Of a stretch of DNA of 64,000 bases, positions 34,801 through 47,200 are shown in pieces (position 1 is the first letter of the stretch; each line of letters opens with the position of its first letter). The DNA is from Epiperipatus broadwayi. Lineage: Eukaryota; Onychophora; Udeonychophora; Euonychophora; Peripatidae. The DNA lies in contig JAQFVV010013077.1 in the NCBI GenBank assembly GCA_028023455.1, forward strand, positions 188,001 through 252,000, written 5' to 3'. A program made the position numbers and the translations under genes. The notes under the pieces were generated by a model. It was not told the origin of the DNA. It ran no database searches and saw only the letters and a list, made by a program, of their open reading frames with translations.

Positions 34801-35499
34801 AGACTAAAAAAACCTTATATTGCTCAACAAATTAATATCTCTATATTCTTCCTATACATTTATGCATATCTTTTTTTCAATAAAAAAAATACATATACAA
34901 AATAAAATGTTTCTAGGTTTTACTCCTTTAATTCTAGTCACATGGATCTCCTTTGAATTCCTCATTTTCTAGTCTTTTTGTTCCTCTTCTTGAACAATCG
35001 ATAAAACACATGGATGATCTAATAATCTTCCTGTCCTTAAAATACTATCTTTCTCAAATGTTTTTCATACTGAATAACTAACTATTCTGCATTTCACTCT
35101 GACCCATTTAATAAATAAAACTCCTATCTGGTGTAGCCTCAAGATTAACAAAATTTCTTCCTTCTGCACAGGTCTTCCAATAAATTTTTTGGGAATTTCT
35201 TTTACAGTTATGTGCTTCTATACTAAGATCCATAATATAAAATAACCTTCTAATCTCAAATAGAAATCCAATAAATTATTCCATGCTAAAGTTTCTCTCT
35301 TAAATAACCTTGTATATCCAAATAATGTCAATAGTAAAATTCACTATATTATACTTGAGTTCAAATTTATTTGGAACAACAACAACAACAAAAAAGTAAC
35401 TATTAATAACAAAAAAGTCAAAACCACTCGAAAATTAATGGTTTAATCATTACTCTGTTATTTTCTTTTACTGGCAAAGAGCATACATTTTATTTATTC
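34801..35499. other. Probable LINE A 3' region and unassigned sequence
   Basis: No frame assignable; somewhat more balanced base composition than the surroundings, possibly more decayed retroelement. Confidence 0.35.
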
Positions 35500-37400
35500 A
35501 TTTACTTAATTTTTTTTATAGACAGCCTAAGTATTAATAAAGATTCCAACCAGGAGATAGATTCACTGGTGGCTTTATTACATCCTTCAATTCCAATATT
35601 GTAGCCATGCATTCAACAGTAGTCATTAATCATGTAGTTTGTTTTCCCATCTCTAGATAAATGAGTGGCGATTAAATTCCATTCATTAAGTCGATGTCCA
35701 AGATTTATCCTGAATCTGTTAGGGGTAACAAGAAAGTTTAATTCCAAGTGACATTTTGTTGAATCTGGAAAAAGAAAAATTTGTTTAGAACTTCATAAAA
35801 GTTCTATTTTTACACCATAATTCTTTAATTGTAAATTTTTGATGAATTTCCAAAAAGAGGATTTTCATTAGAGACAAGTCTTAGGTAGAGAAACTATATA
35901 TTGAGATGGCAAGTCTAATTTGCTTAACAGCTTTTTATACACTTTCTGTATTCTGATATGTCGTAAAGGAATTTTAGAGATCAGGAAGCCACTGTAGAGA
36001 TATAGACTTGAGCATCCCAACAATATTTAAATGAACATTGAAAAATTTAGCGAGGGAACTTTTCCCCAAACAGGGGGAAATTATTCACCATCATAATATA
36101 TTGGTCCTAACAAAGCTAACTGAATAGTACTTTCATCATAACCCCAACTAGTGCTAGCCAGATTTTCAAAAATTTTTTCTAGAAATTTATTTTAATCTAA
36201 CTTTACATAAATAAGGAAAATGTTATGCTATGATCCAAAGATTACCAATAAATAGCATAGGATAAGATTTTGCTTCAGTCTATTATTGAAAATGTTGTAT
36301 TCAGAAGATAAAATGTTTTCTTATTATTTGGATGGAAAAATTGAGCATAATATCCATTGCATTATGAATAAGATTTTAGTTTTTGAAAAAAGATTTCCAA
36401 ATCTTTTCATATTCTCATTGAAGCTTTTCTATTTCAGGAAAGGATTTATTTTAAGAAGTCAAATCAATATCATCAACAGAGATGAATTTCCTGCATTCTG
36501 TTTCTGGGAAATCAATAAATGTACTAAATAAGGTAGGTAAGAGATGAATCCTGTAAAAGACAGTTTTGTAAAATTTTGCACCATCTACCACAATTTTTCC
36601 AATTGGAGAATATTTTTCCAAGTAAATTAGTGATTTCTCTGCATTTAAGAATTTTAGAAACTTTTAGGAGACCATGAATCACAAAGATATCAATCTTTAT
36701 TTTGAAAGCTTTTTTTAATATGAGTTCTTAAAGATAAAACTTGTTCACAGCAGTTTCTTCCTGCCCTAAACCTAGCTTGATCTATAGATAGATGGCTATC
36801 AACTATTGGCAAAATTCTTGTCAATTCTTTCCAAGAGCTTATAGGGAACACATAATAATGATACTGGACAATATATTTTTGGATCAGTGGTCGGTTTATT
36901 TAGTTTTAAAAGTGCTATAGTTTTGCTTTCATGCCAAATTTTTGGAATAGTTTATGTATGAATAATTTACCGAATAATTCTGCCAACCATGCTTGGCTTC
37001 AAATCCTACATTTTTAAAAATCTTTAAAGTTTTCTTTCCACTCATGATGCCTTCCCCTAGTTTAAGACATATTGGAGAAACAAGGTAAAAGAGAAGCTAA
37101 TTCTGCTCTAGTAATGCTTTTTTCTCATTCTGTCAGTCATGGTTTTAGATATCTGCAATGATAACAGTATTTCCTTTAGAAGTCCTTTTACATCCATTAA
37201 AGTTTCATAAAAGGGTCTATGCCATAGAACTTGATCTCGGAGTTTTGCTCCACCATTCCCAAACTCTTCATTTTTATTTTTCTAGTATCATCTAGTGACT
37301 TTGTAAATTTGTCGTCCAATTTCCAGATCTTTAGAAGATAAAAATTGACTACAAAGAATTTCATATTCTATCTCGGAAATCATTACTCTAATTGAACCTA
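35500..37400 (-). pseudogene. Jockey/CR1-like LINE (family C), decayed ORF2
   Basis: Minus-strand translation around 36960-36800 gives IPKIWHESKTIALLKLNKPT, then DPKIYCPVSLLCVPYKLLER, the RT fingers of Jockey/CR1-type elements (consensus SYRPISLLCVxYKLLER). It continues as SHLSIDQARFRAG-like, LLGKIFSNWKN and FIYADD-like segments near 36470. The end at about 35720-35530 reads NRFRINLGHRLNEWNLIATH, then SWLESL, matching the end of these proteins. All segments are in different frames with stops, so it is an old dead copy. Boundaries approximate. Confidence 0.7.
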
Positions 37401-38880
37401 CTGATAATCAATCGTTTGTTAAAAATAAATTTGTACAATATATGATTAATTACGTATCTGGATACATGTGCTCTAATTTAACTTTTTTCTTCCAAAAAAT
37501 CAAATATTGACAAGCATGTAAGTCAGTAGATAAATTGGATGTTAGACATCCCATTTACTTCTACCCATCACCAATATGTACATGATTCAAAAATTCAAAT
37601 ACATACTCGCACTTGGAACCAAAATGTTTGGACTTTTGTTATAAAAATTAATTTATCATTCTACCAACATTTTTTTTATTTTTAATAGTAATGACTTTTG
37701 CTTGTTTTAATACTATTTATTATGTCTCAGAGAGGAAAAGACTTTGAAGCACCTTATGTTTCAATGTCTTTATAACTCTAATATGTTTCTTAAGTTGATC
37801 AAAAATCTTTTCTTTGGAGGTTTTAATATTTTTTAAGTTTATTCTTTGGTTTTTAAGACCAGACATCCAAGAAAAGTAAAATTTTGTTTGTGTAAATTTA
37901 AAAAAGAAATCAAACTCCAGCCTCAACTGATATTTTTATGGTTACTTAGAACTTTGCTCTAATAATAACTAAAAATTTATTTTATACAACATATTCAATC
38001 ATGCAAGCTATATTATATCTCTATACTGCATATTTTCTACAATATAGTAATATGTATATCAAAATGCAATATTATTCTTGAAGTTAAGTTTTATTTTAAA
38101 ACTAAAACATGGACATACTACTGCTAACTTTTTGATTTCTGGTGATTTTGTTGACAGTTAATAATAAATTCTGAAAACAATATCATTAACAGCCAGTCAA
38201 AAACAAAACAAACTTTCATCAACAATAATATTAACAAGATTTGCTTCCTTTTTATTTTTGCCTTTTGATTTTGAATATTAATCTCTGAACAACATGAAAA
38301 TAAAATCTTCACTTCTATTTAAAATGTAAAAAGAACGAAGGCTAAATTTAAGGCTTGAAAATGTTAATTTTCAATAACATTCGAAAACGTCCAATCTTTT
38401 GTTTATTCTTAGGAATTCGATTGATCTTATATTTTAATTAAATAATACAGGAAGTAATCACATTTAAGATAAATACTTCCCCTAAAACTATTTACTTATT
38501 AAACACAGTAATAAATTAATTAACAGGAAACATTGCCAAAGATTAAGATATTAGATTTTAAAATAATCTATTTCAATTAGGACTATTCTTTTATTTTGTT
38601 ACAAGTTTCTATATATAAAATAAAAGAAGTCCATTATGCTGTAATTTTCATATATATATAATCGCTATTATAGAAAATATATACCTGTATTAACAATTAT
38701 ACAAAAAGACTTTTTGACATATTTTATGTCCTTATCAAAAATTAAATATCTGCTATTTTATTATAAAACAGTGAATGGGGCTCTGTATGCAATAATAGAC
38801 TAATGGTTAAAACAGATGTTTAACATTTGATAAGGGCTTAAAAGCATATGCTAAAGAAGGCTTTTTTTAATATAATTATT
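37401..38880. other. A+T-rich non-coding stretch
   Basis: No features recognised. Confidence 0.5.
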
Positions 38881-39152
38881 AATAAACTAATAATCAGCTT
38901 TTTAAGCTAATGCACATGCGCGTTGTGGATCTTTGTGGATCTTAACAATAAACGAATACTCTCATTTTTCCAATACAAGATAAAGTCTTTGTGAAAGAAT
39001 AGAATGAATCCACCTATTCTTCCAACCCAAACGTTTAAGTATGGGCAAATCTTAAGACTTTATCTTGTATTGGAAAAATGAGAGTATTCATTTATTGTTA
39101 AGATCCACAAAGCGCATGTGCATTAGCTGAAAAAGCTGATTATTAGTTTATT
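38881..39152. repeat. Foldback element, arms about 100 bp
   Basis: Left AATAAACTAATAATCAGCTT, TAATGCACATGCGC and TCTCATTTTTCCAATACAAG pair with the right-hand CTTGTATTGGAAAAATGAGA, GCGCATGTGCATTAGCTGAA and AAGCTGATTATTAGTTTATT. The inner part GGCAAATCTTAAGACTTTAT and AAGATAAAGTCTTTGTG is shared with the foldback at 12024-12513. The left arm has GTGGATCTTT twice in tandem. Confidence 0.8.
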
Positions 39153-39640
39153 ACAATTCAGAAACATCGCGCTATATAAAATAAATATCTCATTTATAAT
39201 TATTAATATATTTTTTCTATAATACCTATTATGTATGATACATTTTTTGGTACTTCCATAATAGACTTGTTGCCTGTGTTTGCAACAACTGAATGCCATA
39301 ACTTTCTCAAGTGGAGAAGATGTCTGCGACAGCAGAATGCCATATTAACGTCACAACTACCTGTTTTTATCTAATATTGTAATGGGATTATTATTTTTGT
39401 GTATAAATTTTATCTTTTCCTACTGTTAAAAATTTGACATTTTAATATTGCATTCTCCATCGCAAACACACACACACTGGAGAAAAATACACCATTTTTC
39501 TGTATTTCTTAACAACAGACAAAATATTATTTTTTAATTGTTTACCTTGGTTAATTAATATAATTTAAAAATTAACATGGATAAGTATAATTACTATTAT
39601 AAATATAAAAACTGATCTAAAATACTATAAATGATAGTTT
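39153..39640. other. Old repeat and A+T-rich sequence
   Basis: 39290-39385 is a diverged copy of the repeat at 9300-9480. The rest shows no feature. Confidence 0.4.
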
Positions 39641-39747
39641 GCCCTATGTGGTTTAGTGCAATGGTATCTTAAGGTCAGACCATGGTCCAGCTCTGTTATT
39701 TGTGGTGTTCAAACTTCTCAGAAGCTTTTAGGCAATAAACCATACTG
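39641..39747 (+). mobile_element. tRNA-derived SINE 2, diverged copy
   Basis: GCCCTATGTGGTTTAGTGCA (A-box region), GTCCAGCTCTG (degraded B box) and a tail CTTCTCAGAAGCTTTTAGGC followed by AATAAAC. It aligns with the copies at 26.3, 40.0 and 53.4 kb. Confidence 0.6.
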
Positions 39748-39983
39748 TTTCATATTTCATCCTAAGATATTTTATTTCAGATTTTTATCTGATTGTTAAA
39801 TCTTTTGCCCCTTTTTTTTATTGCTAGTTTTAATTAATGTGTGTATAAAAATTAATATCTATATATACACCCTCCCCCCCTACCCCACTGGAGAAATTAT
39901 ACGTACTTAATTCTTGAATTGTTTTATTTATAAATTAATAAAAAAATTGGACTTATAATTTCAAATAAATTTTGCCTCCCTTC

Positions 39984-40150
39984 TCTCACTCCATAATAAT
40001 AATTAAAAAAAGCCACATTGCTTATTACTCAGGAGTTTATAAAAAGTCCAAGCATCAGACCTGCAAGTGTCAGAATCGATCCTAGAACTTCCCGATCCCA
40101 AGTGGGGTGCTCTGCTAACTGCACCAAACCACGCAGAGTTCTCACTCCAT
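39984..40150 (-). mobile_element. tRNA-derived SINE 2 with 11-bp target duplication
   Basis: TCTCACTCCAT flanks the element (39984-39994, 40140-40150). Read on the minus strand: CTCTGCGTGGTTTGGTGCAG, TTAGCAGAGCACCCCACTTG, B-box-like AGGATCGATTCTG, then tail GGACTTTTTATAAACTCCTG and AGTAATAAGC and an A-rich end. Confidence 0.85.
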
Positions 40151-40346
40151 GAATTTTTAATATAAAAATAGAAATGTATTAATTACCTCTCATTATAAAC
40201 TTTTTATATCTTTAAAACGCTACTGAAATAAATGTAAATACCAAATAATTATTAATTTTTATTAAATATGTAAAAAAAAATTTTAAAAAACAATGACTTT
40301 ATGTAAATAGTCAACTAAAAAGTAGAAATTAAGTAATACATTTTTC

Positions 40347-40584
40347 AATTAATTTGACATTCTTGGACAATATCAGTGATATTAAGAATCTAGACTTGTT
40401 ATAAAACAATTAGAATTGAAGGAACATTGATGTTTCATAAAAGCATTTGAGGTCTTTTTAATTTTTGTGATTTATTTGTGACTCAAATTTTTTATTAAAC
40501 AACAATATTCCTGCAATTACCAATTATTTTATAACAAGTCTAGATTCTTAAGATTGCTGATATTTTCCACAAATGACAAATTAA
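40347..40584. repeat. Foldback element, arms about 65 bp
   Basis: AATTAATTTGACATTCTTGG and TTAAGAATCTAGACTTGTTA (left) pair with TAACAAGTCTAGATTCTTAA and CACAAATGACAAATTAA (right). About 85% match over the arms, spacer about 105 bp. MITE-like. Confidence 0.7.
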
Positions 40585-40849
40585 CCGAGAAGCGGATTGT
40601 TTTATTTTTCTACATTTTAGTCAGCCATTTACGCAAAAGCATTATTTATTTTTAAATTTTTTTACACATTTTTTACTTTTTAGTTATATTTACATATTAT
40701 TTTAAAAAATGATTAAAACTACAAAAAAAATCTGACAAAAATTATAATTTAATAAGATGTGAAATTTAAAAATATACCCTCTAACAAAGAGATTCTAAAT
40801 TTAAATATCATGTGATTATCTACTATATAAAAATATTTATGTATTGGCT

Positions 40850-41016
40850 TTTTAATTAATTTAATTAATAAAGTATGAGTTAAATCAATATTAATAAAAT
40901 TTTATTCTACAAATGTAATATTTTCTTCAGATATATATTTTTTTATTTTAATTAATTTAATTAACTACAAATTAAATCAATATTGACAAAATTTTATTCT
41001 ACAAATGTAATATTTT
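40850..41016. repeat. Tandem duplication, period about 93 bp
   Basis: TTTAATTAATTTAATTAA plus ATTTTATTCTACAAATGTAA appears at 40850-40920 and again at 40946-41012. A single local duplication. Confidence 0.6.
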
Positions 41017-42722
41017 TGTTTGCTTGATTATTGAGAAGTTTTCATGGGAAGCATAAGGATGTCATTGTTAAAAATTCAAAAATATGTACATACAGAAAGA
41101 AACATACATAGACAGGGCAAGTTATTATAAAAACATTTAAAATTGGATTTAAAAGAAAAAAATCATTAAAGCATTTATTTTAGTTTGAAAGCAATATTTC
41201 ATTATGCTAATGACAATATTATTATAAGTGTTAATAACATATTGTATTGACTTTGTGGTTAAATATTGTCAAAAAACGTTTAAAATTGTTCACTGATGCT
41301 TTGATAAAGAAATATATATAAATGGAAGAGTAATCAAATATATGTTTTTATGTTCTCGTGTGAAATATAAAAATATTAAGATACTCTTACATTCACATGA
41401 TTGTATGTATAGTAATACAACATATAAATTATCGTATGAATTTTTATTAAAATATGGCCCTTATTCTAATATTAAAATACTACTTTGCTGCACGAAAAAA
41501 TAAATGTAAGATAATTAAATATTAAAAATAGTATTTAATTATTTGATGAAGTTCTTAAATATACAACTATAATATATATACAAGTATAAGAAAAAAAATT
41601 AACAATAACTTTCAAAAAAACTTTTGTAAATAAATTAGAAATGTCATAAAAAACAGATTCATATATATAGCTGTGGATTGTCTGCAAGCACGCTTATGTT
41701 TATTGCAAATAAAGTTTATTTTTTAAATTTGTAATTTGCATGCAGGCAGTATCTTATTATTTTACTGGTTAACTGTACACTCTAGAAAATTTGCATATGA
41801 AACATTAATGAATATTAAATTTGATTAAATTATGATAATTAGTGCAATTATTTAAAAACGGAATTGATACTGATTGCCAGTGAGCATGTGAGTTAAAAAG
41901 AACTATCGAGTTGAGAATAATGAAGTTTTCTTGCAAGGAGGAAAAAGCAGTGCTTAGCTAGAGCCATCTTTGCATTTCTAAGTGCTTTGAAAGTGAAGAT
42001 TGTCAGTTATGCAAAAAGACAGATTTGAAATGATGTAAGACATCATCTGTTAGTTATCTTAAATATAAAATAACTAAAAATTAACAGGTATTCAAGTTAT
42101 AGACTTTAATGTATGAGTTAATGAAAATGCTAGTCAACGGACTTTATTAGATATTTGCAGTGTGTGAGACAATTATTTACACATATGAAGTTGTTATTAA
42201 ATTTAGTCCCAAAGTCTAGGGACATTTATTATTATTTTTACTATTAATTCTTTATTATTATTTACATTATTATTAAACATTCATCATCATAAATAAATAA
42301 ACTTGCAGAGTTTTAAAACTTTGATTTTGTATTTTATTTTAAAATTGATATTTGCTCGGCTGGTATTAAGAATATCCCTGAGTATATACCAAGCTACAAA
42401 TCTAATAAATATGCAAATAGAATAGGAAATTATTGTTTTTAAATTACTTAATAATTTAGGATGATCTAAAAAAATTACAATATTATAACAAATTAAATCA
42501 AAAGGTGAATTAAAACAAACAATCACTTAAAATATATTAATAATGCATATAAGTATATAATTTGATATAATCAATATTTTATTGATTTAAGTCTTATAAT
42601 TCCCTTTATTCTATATTATATTTAAAATCAAAAAAAAATTCAAATTTTTAAATTATTTCTGATAACCTTTCTTACATAAAAGAACAACTAGGGCTTAGTG
42701 AAATATGAATGAAATTTTGGGT
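41017..42722. other. A+T-rich non-coding stretch
   Basis: No genes recognised. GTGCTTAGCTAGAGCC near 41951 resembles the GCTTAGCCAGAGCCAGC block of the 24.5-kb palindrome and may be a fragment of it. Confidence 0.4.
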
Positions 42723-42853
42723 AGATACTTCATTGTCAAGCGTTGTTAGCCGAGAGGTCATCGCAACCGCCTTGCAAGCAAGTAGTTGGTTGCAGATGGT
42801 TGTGGGTTCGCATCCCAGCCGATGCTATGACATATGAGAAGATACTTCATTGT
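42723..42853 (+). mobile_element. tRNA-derived SINE 1 with 14-bp target duplication
   Basis: The SINE (42737-42839: AAGCGTTGTTAGCCGAGAGG, B box GTGGGTTCGCATCCC, CCGATGCTATGACA) is flanked by AGATACTTCATTGT at 42723-42736 and 42840-42853. The variable-arm region has a short duplication (TTGGTTGCAGATGGTTG) relative to other copies. Confidence 0.9.
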
Positions 42854-43000
42854 TAATAAAAATAAAAAATAGAGTCATATATCACATGACTCCACTCTTT
42901 TTTATTAAGTTTGCAGGATATAAACAAAAGGCTTTGCTTAGCATTTATCTCAAAGCTTGTTGAGCAATTAACAAGGCTCTTTGTTTATACTTCATTGTTA
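42842..43000. mobile_element. Short insert reusing the SINE target site
   Basis: A 131-bp segment (42856-42986) lies between ATACTTCATTGTTA (42842-42855) and the same 14 bases at 42987-43000. It contains TATCACATGACTCCACTC at one side and GCTTAGCATTTATCTCAAAG and CTTGTTGAGCAATTAACAAG at the other, homologous to the right-hand parts of the 24.5-kb palindrome (CACATGACCC reversed, GCTAAGCATTTATCATAAAG). It is followed by an 11-G run at 43008-43018. Confidence 0.7.
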
Positions 43001-43379
43001 TTTTCAAGGGGGGGGGGGAACAAATTATTGTATTAATTTCCCCCAATTGCATTTATATTTAAGAATAAATAAAAAAATGTTAAAAGTAAATTGTAATTCA
43101 TGCTAAAATAATAAATTGTAAGAGTCATAAAATTATAATACCAGATGAATTTTAAAAATTGCTAAATTTTCAGTAGCCAGATTAATGGTATTTTCTGGTG
43201 TATATTTTGCAGATGGTGAATTGTTACCAGATAATTTTCATTAAAACAGAAGTTTATCAAGCTGACAATGAATTTCTGACATCATTACAAATAAATCATA
43301 ATCAGTACGTTATGTTAAAAGAAATATGAAAAAAAAAATTTAAACTGCTGCGTAAATATCTTTCAGAACAACAAAAAAA

Positions 43380-44807
43380 TGGTACTATTACTAAAAAGAA
43401 AAAAGAAAGGCATCAGGAAATATGTCAAAAAATTGTATAAATAACTATAAAATAATAAAGAACAAGAAAACAAAACTAATCCTAAAATTATAATAACCAT
43501 GAAAATTCCAAGTATTTAAAATGAAGATGTGAAATACGCAATTAAATCTATTAAAAAATTGAAGTTTCAGAAGAAGGTAAAATTATTAACTATATTTTAT
43601 TTTATTTTTAAATTATCAGCAAAGCTATACACTAAATTCTAAATAATACATATAATTAAGATGATTGGAAAAATATAATAGGAATATGAACATTTAAAAA
43701 AGATGAAAAGGGAGATACTCCAAGTTACAGATCTAAACCTTCTATCAATTTTGTATATGTATTTTACTAAGATCATTACATCTCAATTTCTGATAACATT
43801 GCATTTAAACCAACCAAAAGAAGAAAACAGAAGTTTATAATAATTATAATGTTAAAAGAAGAGACCAATATATTGTAAATCTTGAAGAATATTTATCAAA
43901 ATATAACAATAAGGATTAGATTACATGATGTCTCTAAAAAGATTAACATTGATAAAGATATAACAGAGAAATTCTATATCTCCAAAACTTTTTACTGCAG
44001 TTTATTGAAAGTATGTTGTGGAATTAAAATAGAAAACTTAAGGGAGTAAAATACATGGAAACTATTCATATCACCTAGATTTAACAGTAGATGTAATCAT
44101 TTCACAAATAATGCTCCAGAATTTCAGGAAATCTTAAAGGCTATTAGATAAAAGCAAAAAATTTGAGCTAAAGATAAGTGACTCTTCAAAAAAGAATGAC
44201 AATAAATTAGTAGTCGATATAAATACCTTGGTCAGATTATTAATACAGATGGAAGCATAATGGATAAAATTAAGACAGAATTAAAACTGGAAGGAGTGGC
44301 TTTTGCTTAGAAATAACAATATTAAAATATGTATATGTAGTTATGTGTTTGAAAAAAAGGTTTTAAATAGATGTGTCTTAATATTATTTGCTTGTGTATA
44401 TCATCGGAAACTGTTAATGTAAATACAATACAAATTCTTCATACTATATACCAACGCTAAAAGAGTATTTATAGTGGTGAAATAATAATAATAGAAAACC
44501 AAAACAAAATATATGGATGAGAAAATAAACAGGGATCATTGGCAACAATGAAAGAATTAAGAGGCAGAAATAGAATTACACTGATCAAGTCACTGGAAGA
44601 GATAATAATTGATAGACAACTGAAACCTTAAACTGGATCCTGGAAGAATCTAAAACATAAAAACAAACCATACTTAGCCGGAAGGATTAATAAAGAAGTT
44701 TTCTGGAGTTATGTGGAGAATAACAGCTATAAATCAAAAAAACTATTAAAAACTTTGAGAGACCTTCATAGTGCAATGGACTGACAATAGCTTAAGATGA
44801 TAATAAC
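43380..44807 (+). pseudogene. RTE-like LINE (family B), old copy
   Basis: Decayed copy of the element at 14851-16058, extending further 5'. Readable pieces in order: KIPSI then NEDVKYAIKSIKKLK (linker before RT), FKKDEKGDTPSYRSKPSINF (RT fingers; consensus GDPENYRPISLLS), QPREQAG-equivalent AACCAACCAAAAGAAG (about 43808), the TACCTTGGTCAGATTATTAA and ATACAGATGGAAGCATAATG block, and the 3' end AGAGACCTTCATAGTGCAAT, GGACTGACAATAG and a degenerate GAT tail. Many stops and shifts. Confidence 0.8.
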
Positions 44808-45439
44808 TTTACAATAACAATAATAAAATGAAAATAAGATTTACTAAAAAAAGAGCGGAAAAAAATATTTTAGTACAAAAAATTCTTAAATTAGAACTTA
44901 CAAAAATAAATTAATAAATAGGAAAAAGAAAAAATATTATTCACTGGAAGTAACAAAATAACATGACCGAATGATATGAACAATTGCATTATGGAAGTTG
45001 AAAATGATTAAGAAGTTTTTGATAAAAAGAACTAGCAGAATTACTATTGTTATATTTTATTTCTTAAGGTTTTATTGGTAATTATATAAAATAACTAAAC
45101 AATAATTCCATTTACAATATCTTTTATTTAATCTTAATGTGATAAAATCTCAGTTAATATGAAAGTTTAAATGTTAATTTAATGTTAAACATTTTTGATA
45201 CACGTAAAAATGTGTAAAAGTTCAATTTTATGTATTTTCTTACAGATTACTTTTGTTCTAGTAAACTATTTTATTAAACACAATTTAAGAATCTTAAAGT
45301 TTGTTTCATTATTTCAAAAGCTAAATTATATTGACTAGAATTATATTTAGAATTGTTTGTTTAATACAGACTTCATCTGTCATCTAATTCTCTCAGAATA
45401 TTCAAACTCTGCTATTGTCATAATAATATTCCCTAATCT
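44808..45439. other. A+T-rich non-coding stretch
   Basis: No features recognised. Confidence 0.5.
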
Positions 45440-46095
45440 ATTAAATGTCTACAATCAAATATGGTAACTCCTTTTTAAAAAGGTTAATTCACTTTCCATT
45501 CATTTATTTGGAATAAGAAAGCTGTTTCAATTTCAATCAGTATTATTCAGAAACGTGCCAAATTCATTGTCATGTTTTTGCATTGTCTTTGTTTTCAGAA
45601 TCCATTTCTTGCGTAATATGGTATATTTATATCCAACATAATAAACAAAACAACATACCCAACTGAAAATGCTTTTCAATGATATATTTACACATATATT
45701 TAAAATTTCAAAGCAGTTTATATCTTAAATATTTTGATTTTATTCAAAATCAATCTCAATGCCCTTCCCATCAACTCAGTTTTGGCTAGGATACGAATCT
45801 TTAAAATTGTTGCCTTATATTCATTATGTGACAAATATGAGGAAACCATGGATCACTTCTTTTTTCATTGCCCTGAATTACAAATGTATAGAATCATCAT
45901 AAGCATCATAACTCATTCATATACATCATTTCTAAATGAATTTATTACTAGTCTAGTAATAGGACTCTTTCCAAAAAAAAAACCATCTCATTTTATTATC
46001 TTTATTTTATGGTTTCTAAGATGTCATTTTCCTTTCAATTCTAACACAAGCAAATTATTATCATTAATTTATAACAACAATCAAGAGATCTAGCC
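45440..46095 (+). pseudogene. LINE family A, 3' fragment (copy 5)
   Basis: Begins in the RT thumb: FIWNKKAVSISISIIQKRAK aligns with LFWKNSTSISMTRMQYHRKS of copy 1. The 119-codon frame 45734-46093 covers the C-terminal domain: FKINLNALPINSVLARIRIF, then LYSLCDKYEETMDHFFFHCP (first Cys of the CCHC replaced by Tyr), then FIIFILWFLRCHFPF (equivalent to FLTHSIWNVRCKLVF). It looks like a free-standing gene but is retrotransposon sequence. About 200 bp of 3' UTR probably follow. Confidence 0.8.
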
Positions 46096-46443
46096 CTAGT
46101 CTTACTTGATTATTCAGCTACATAATGTTATATTTATATAAGACAAGTTAGTTTGTAGTTGAAATTAGAAAAAGAATTGTACAATATAAATTGTAATCAC
46201 CAAAAATGTAAAAGTTGGAAATCATAAAAGCACGTTGCTTTCAAAGAAAAAGGAAAGCACTCCAGAAGAAAAGATAAGAAATAATTAATTATAGAAAAAA
46301 AAATACTTAAATAAATAAAAACAAAAGTATAGTCGTTTGTTTGCAATACTAAAGTCCTATTCATTTAATTAACGAACTAATAATGGTAAGAAAAAATGGT
46401 AATTAAAAAACAAGAAAGATTATGTTTGTGATTAAATTAAAAT
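46096..46443. other. LINE 3' UTR and A+T-rich sequence
   Basis: No separate feature recognised. Confidence 0.4.
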
Positions 46444-46990
46444 ACACTAATTAAATCTGTTAAAGCAAGATTTAATTAGTGTGAAGATAAGAAAATATGC
46501 AGTGACATAAATAGGGAGAAATTTTGGCTACAGAGTTCTGCGTCTTCGTTGTCCTTCATGTGAGATGTTCTCTGTGGTTGATAGATTAGCTGAACAAGAT
46601 CGCCATGAGTATTAACCTGCAGTCATTGAGGAGTTTTCTACCCCCAGGCACCAGTGACCTGAAAGTTAATGAGCTGGTTAGGTTTCCATACAGATTGCCG
46701 TGATCTTATTATTGTTTATATACCTGAGAAGACTTCCAGAGGAATTATTACCAGAGGGTAATATTACTTTATTATGTCAGTTAGATTATTAATTAATACT
46801 GTGGACTGAGAAAAGTAGAATTGTTTCTAGCGAAATACATCTATATGTTTAGATGTGCAGGACAGTATTGAGATTGAATTCCAAATGTTTCAGTTAATGT
46901 GGATTGCATAGTGGTATTATATATTTTATCTGTTTATTCAATAAATAAGTAATTTTCATTATATTGCGTATTTGAATTTATTTAATTCCC
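46444..46990 (+). other. Possible retroelement leader/LTR-like region with a short ORF
   Basis: Starts with a perfect 14-bp hairpin (ACACTAATTAAATC, 46444-46457, against GATTTAATTAGTGT, 46469-46482). A TATA-like ACATAAATAGGG follows at about 46507, then a G+C-balanced leader (GAGTTCTGCGTCTTCGTTGT). An ORF at about 46603 encodes MSINLQSLRSFLPPGTSDLK, VNELVRFPYRLP and stops. AATAAATAAG near 46940 could be a poly(A) signal. The layout resembles the promoter, leader and first codons of a retroelement, or a solo LTR with the TATA box and poly(A) signal in order. No terminal dinucleotides or flanking duplication could be fixed. Confidence 0.3.
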
Positions 46991-47200
46991 AGTTATTGTA
47001 TTTTGCTGTGATCTGTTACATTTTTTTTTGTTAGCAGATACATAGCACATGAAAGCTTTTCTCAATATGTATAAATTTGTAACAAGGTTTAAACAATCAT
47101 ATAACCATATATATTCCAATTAAATAACATCCACATTATCTAATTATATAAATCCGTATAAAATTTGAAAATATGTAGAAGATACTTTTGCATTGTTTTA
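46991..47200. other. A+T-rich non-coding stretch
   Basis: No features recognised. Confidence 0.5.

Noticed and set aside
45734-46093. 119-codon host gene
   Set aside because: It aligns with the C-terminal domain of LINE family A, including the knuckle-like motif.
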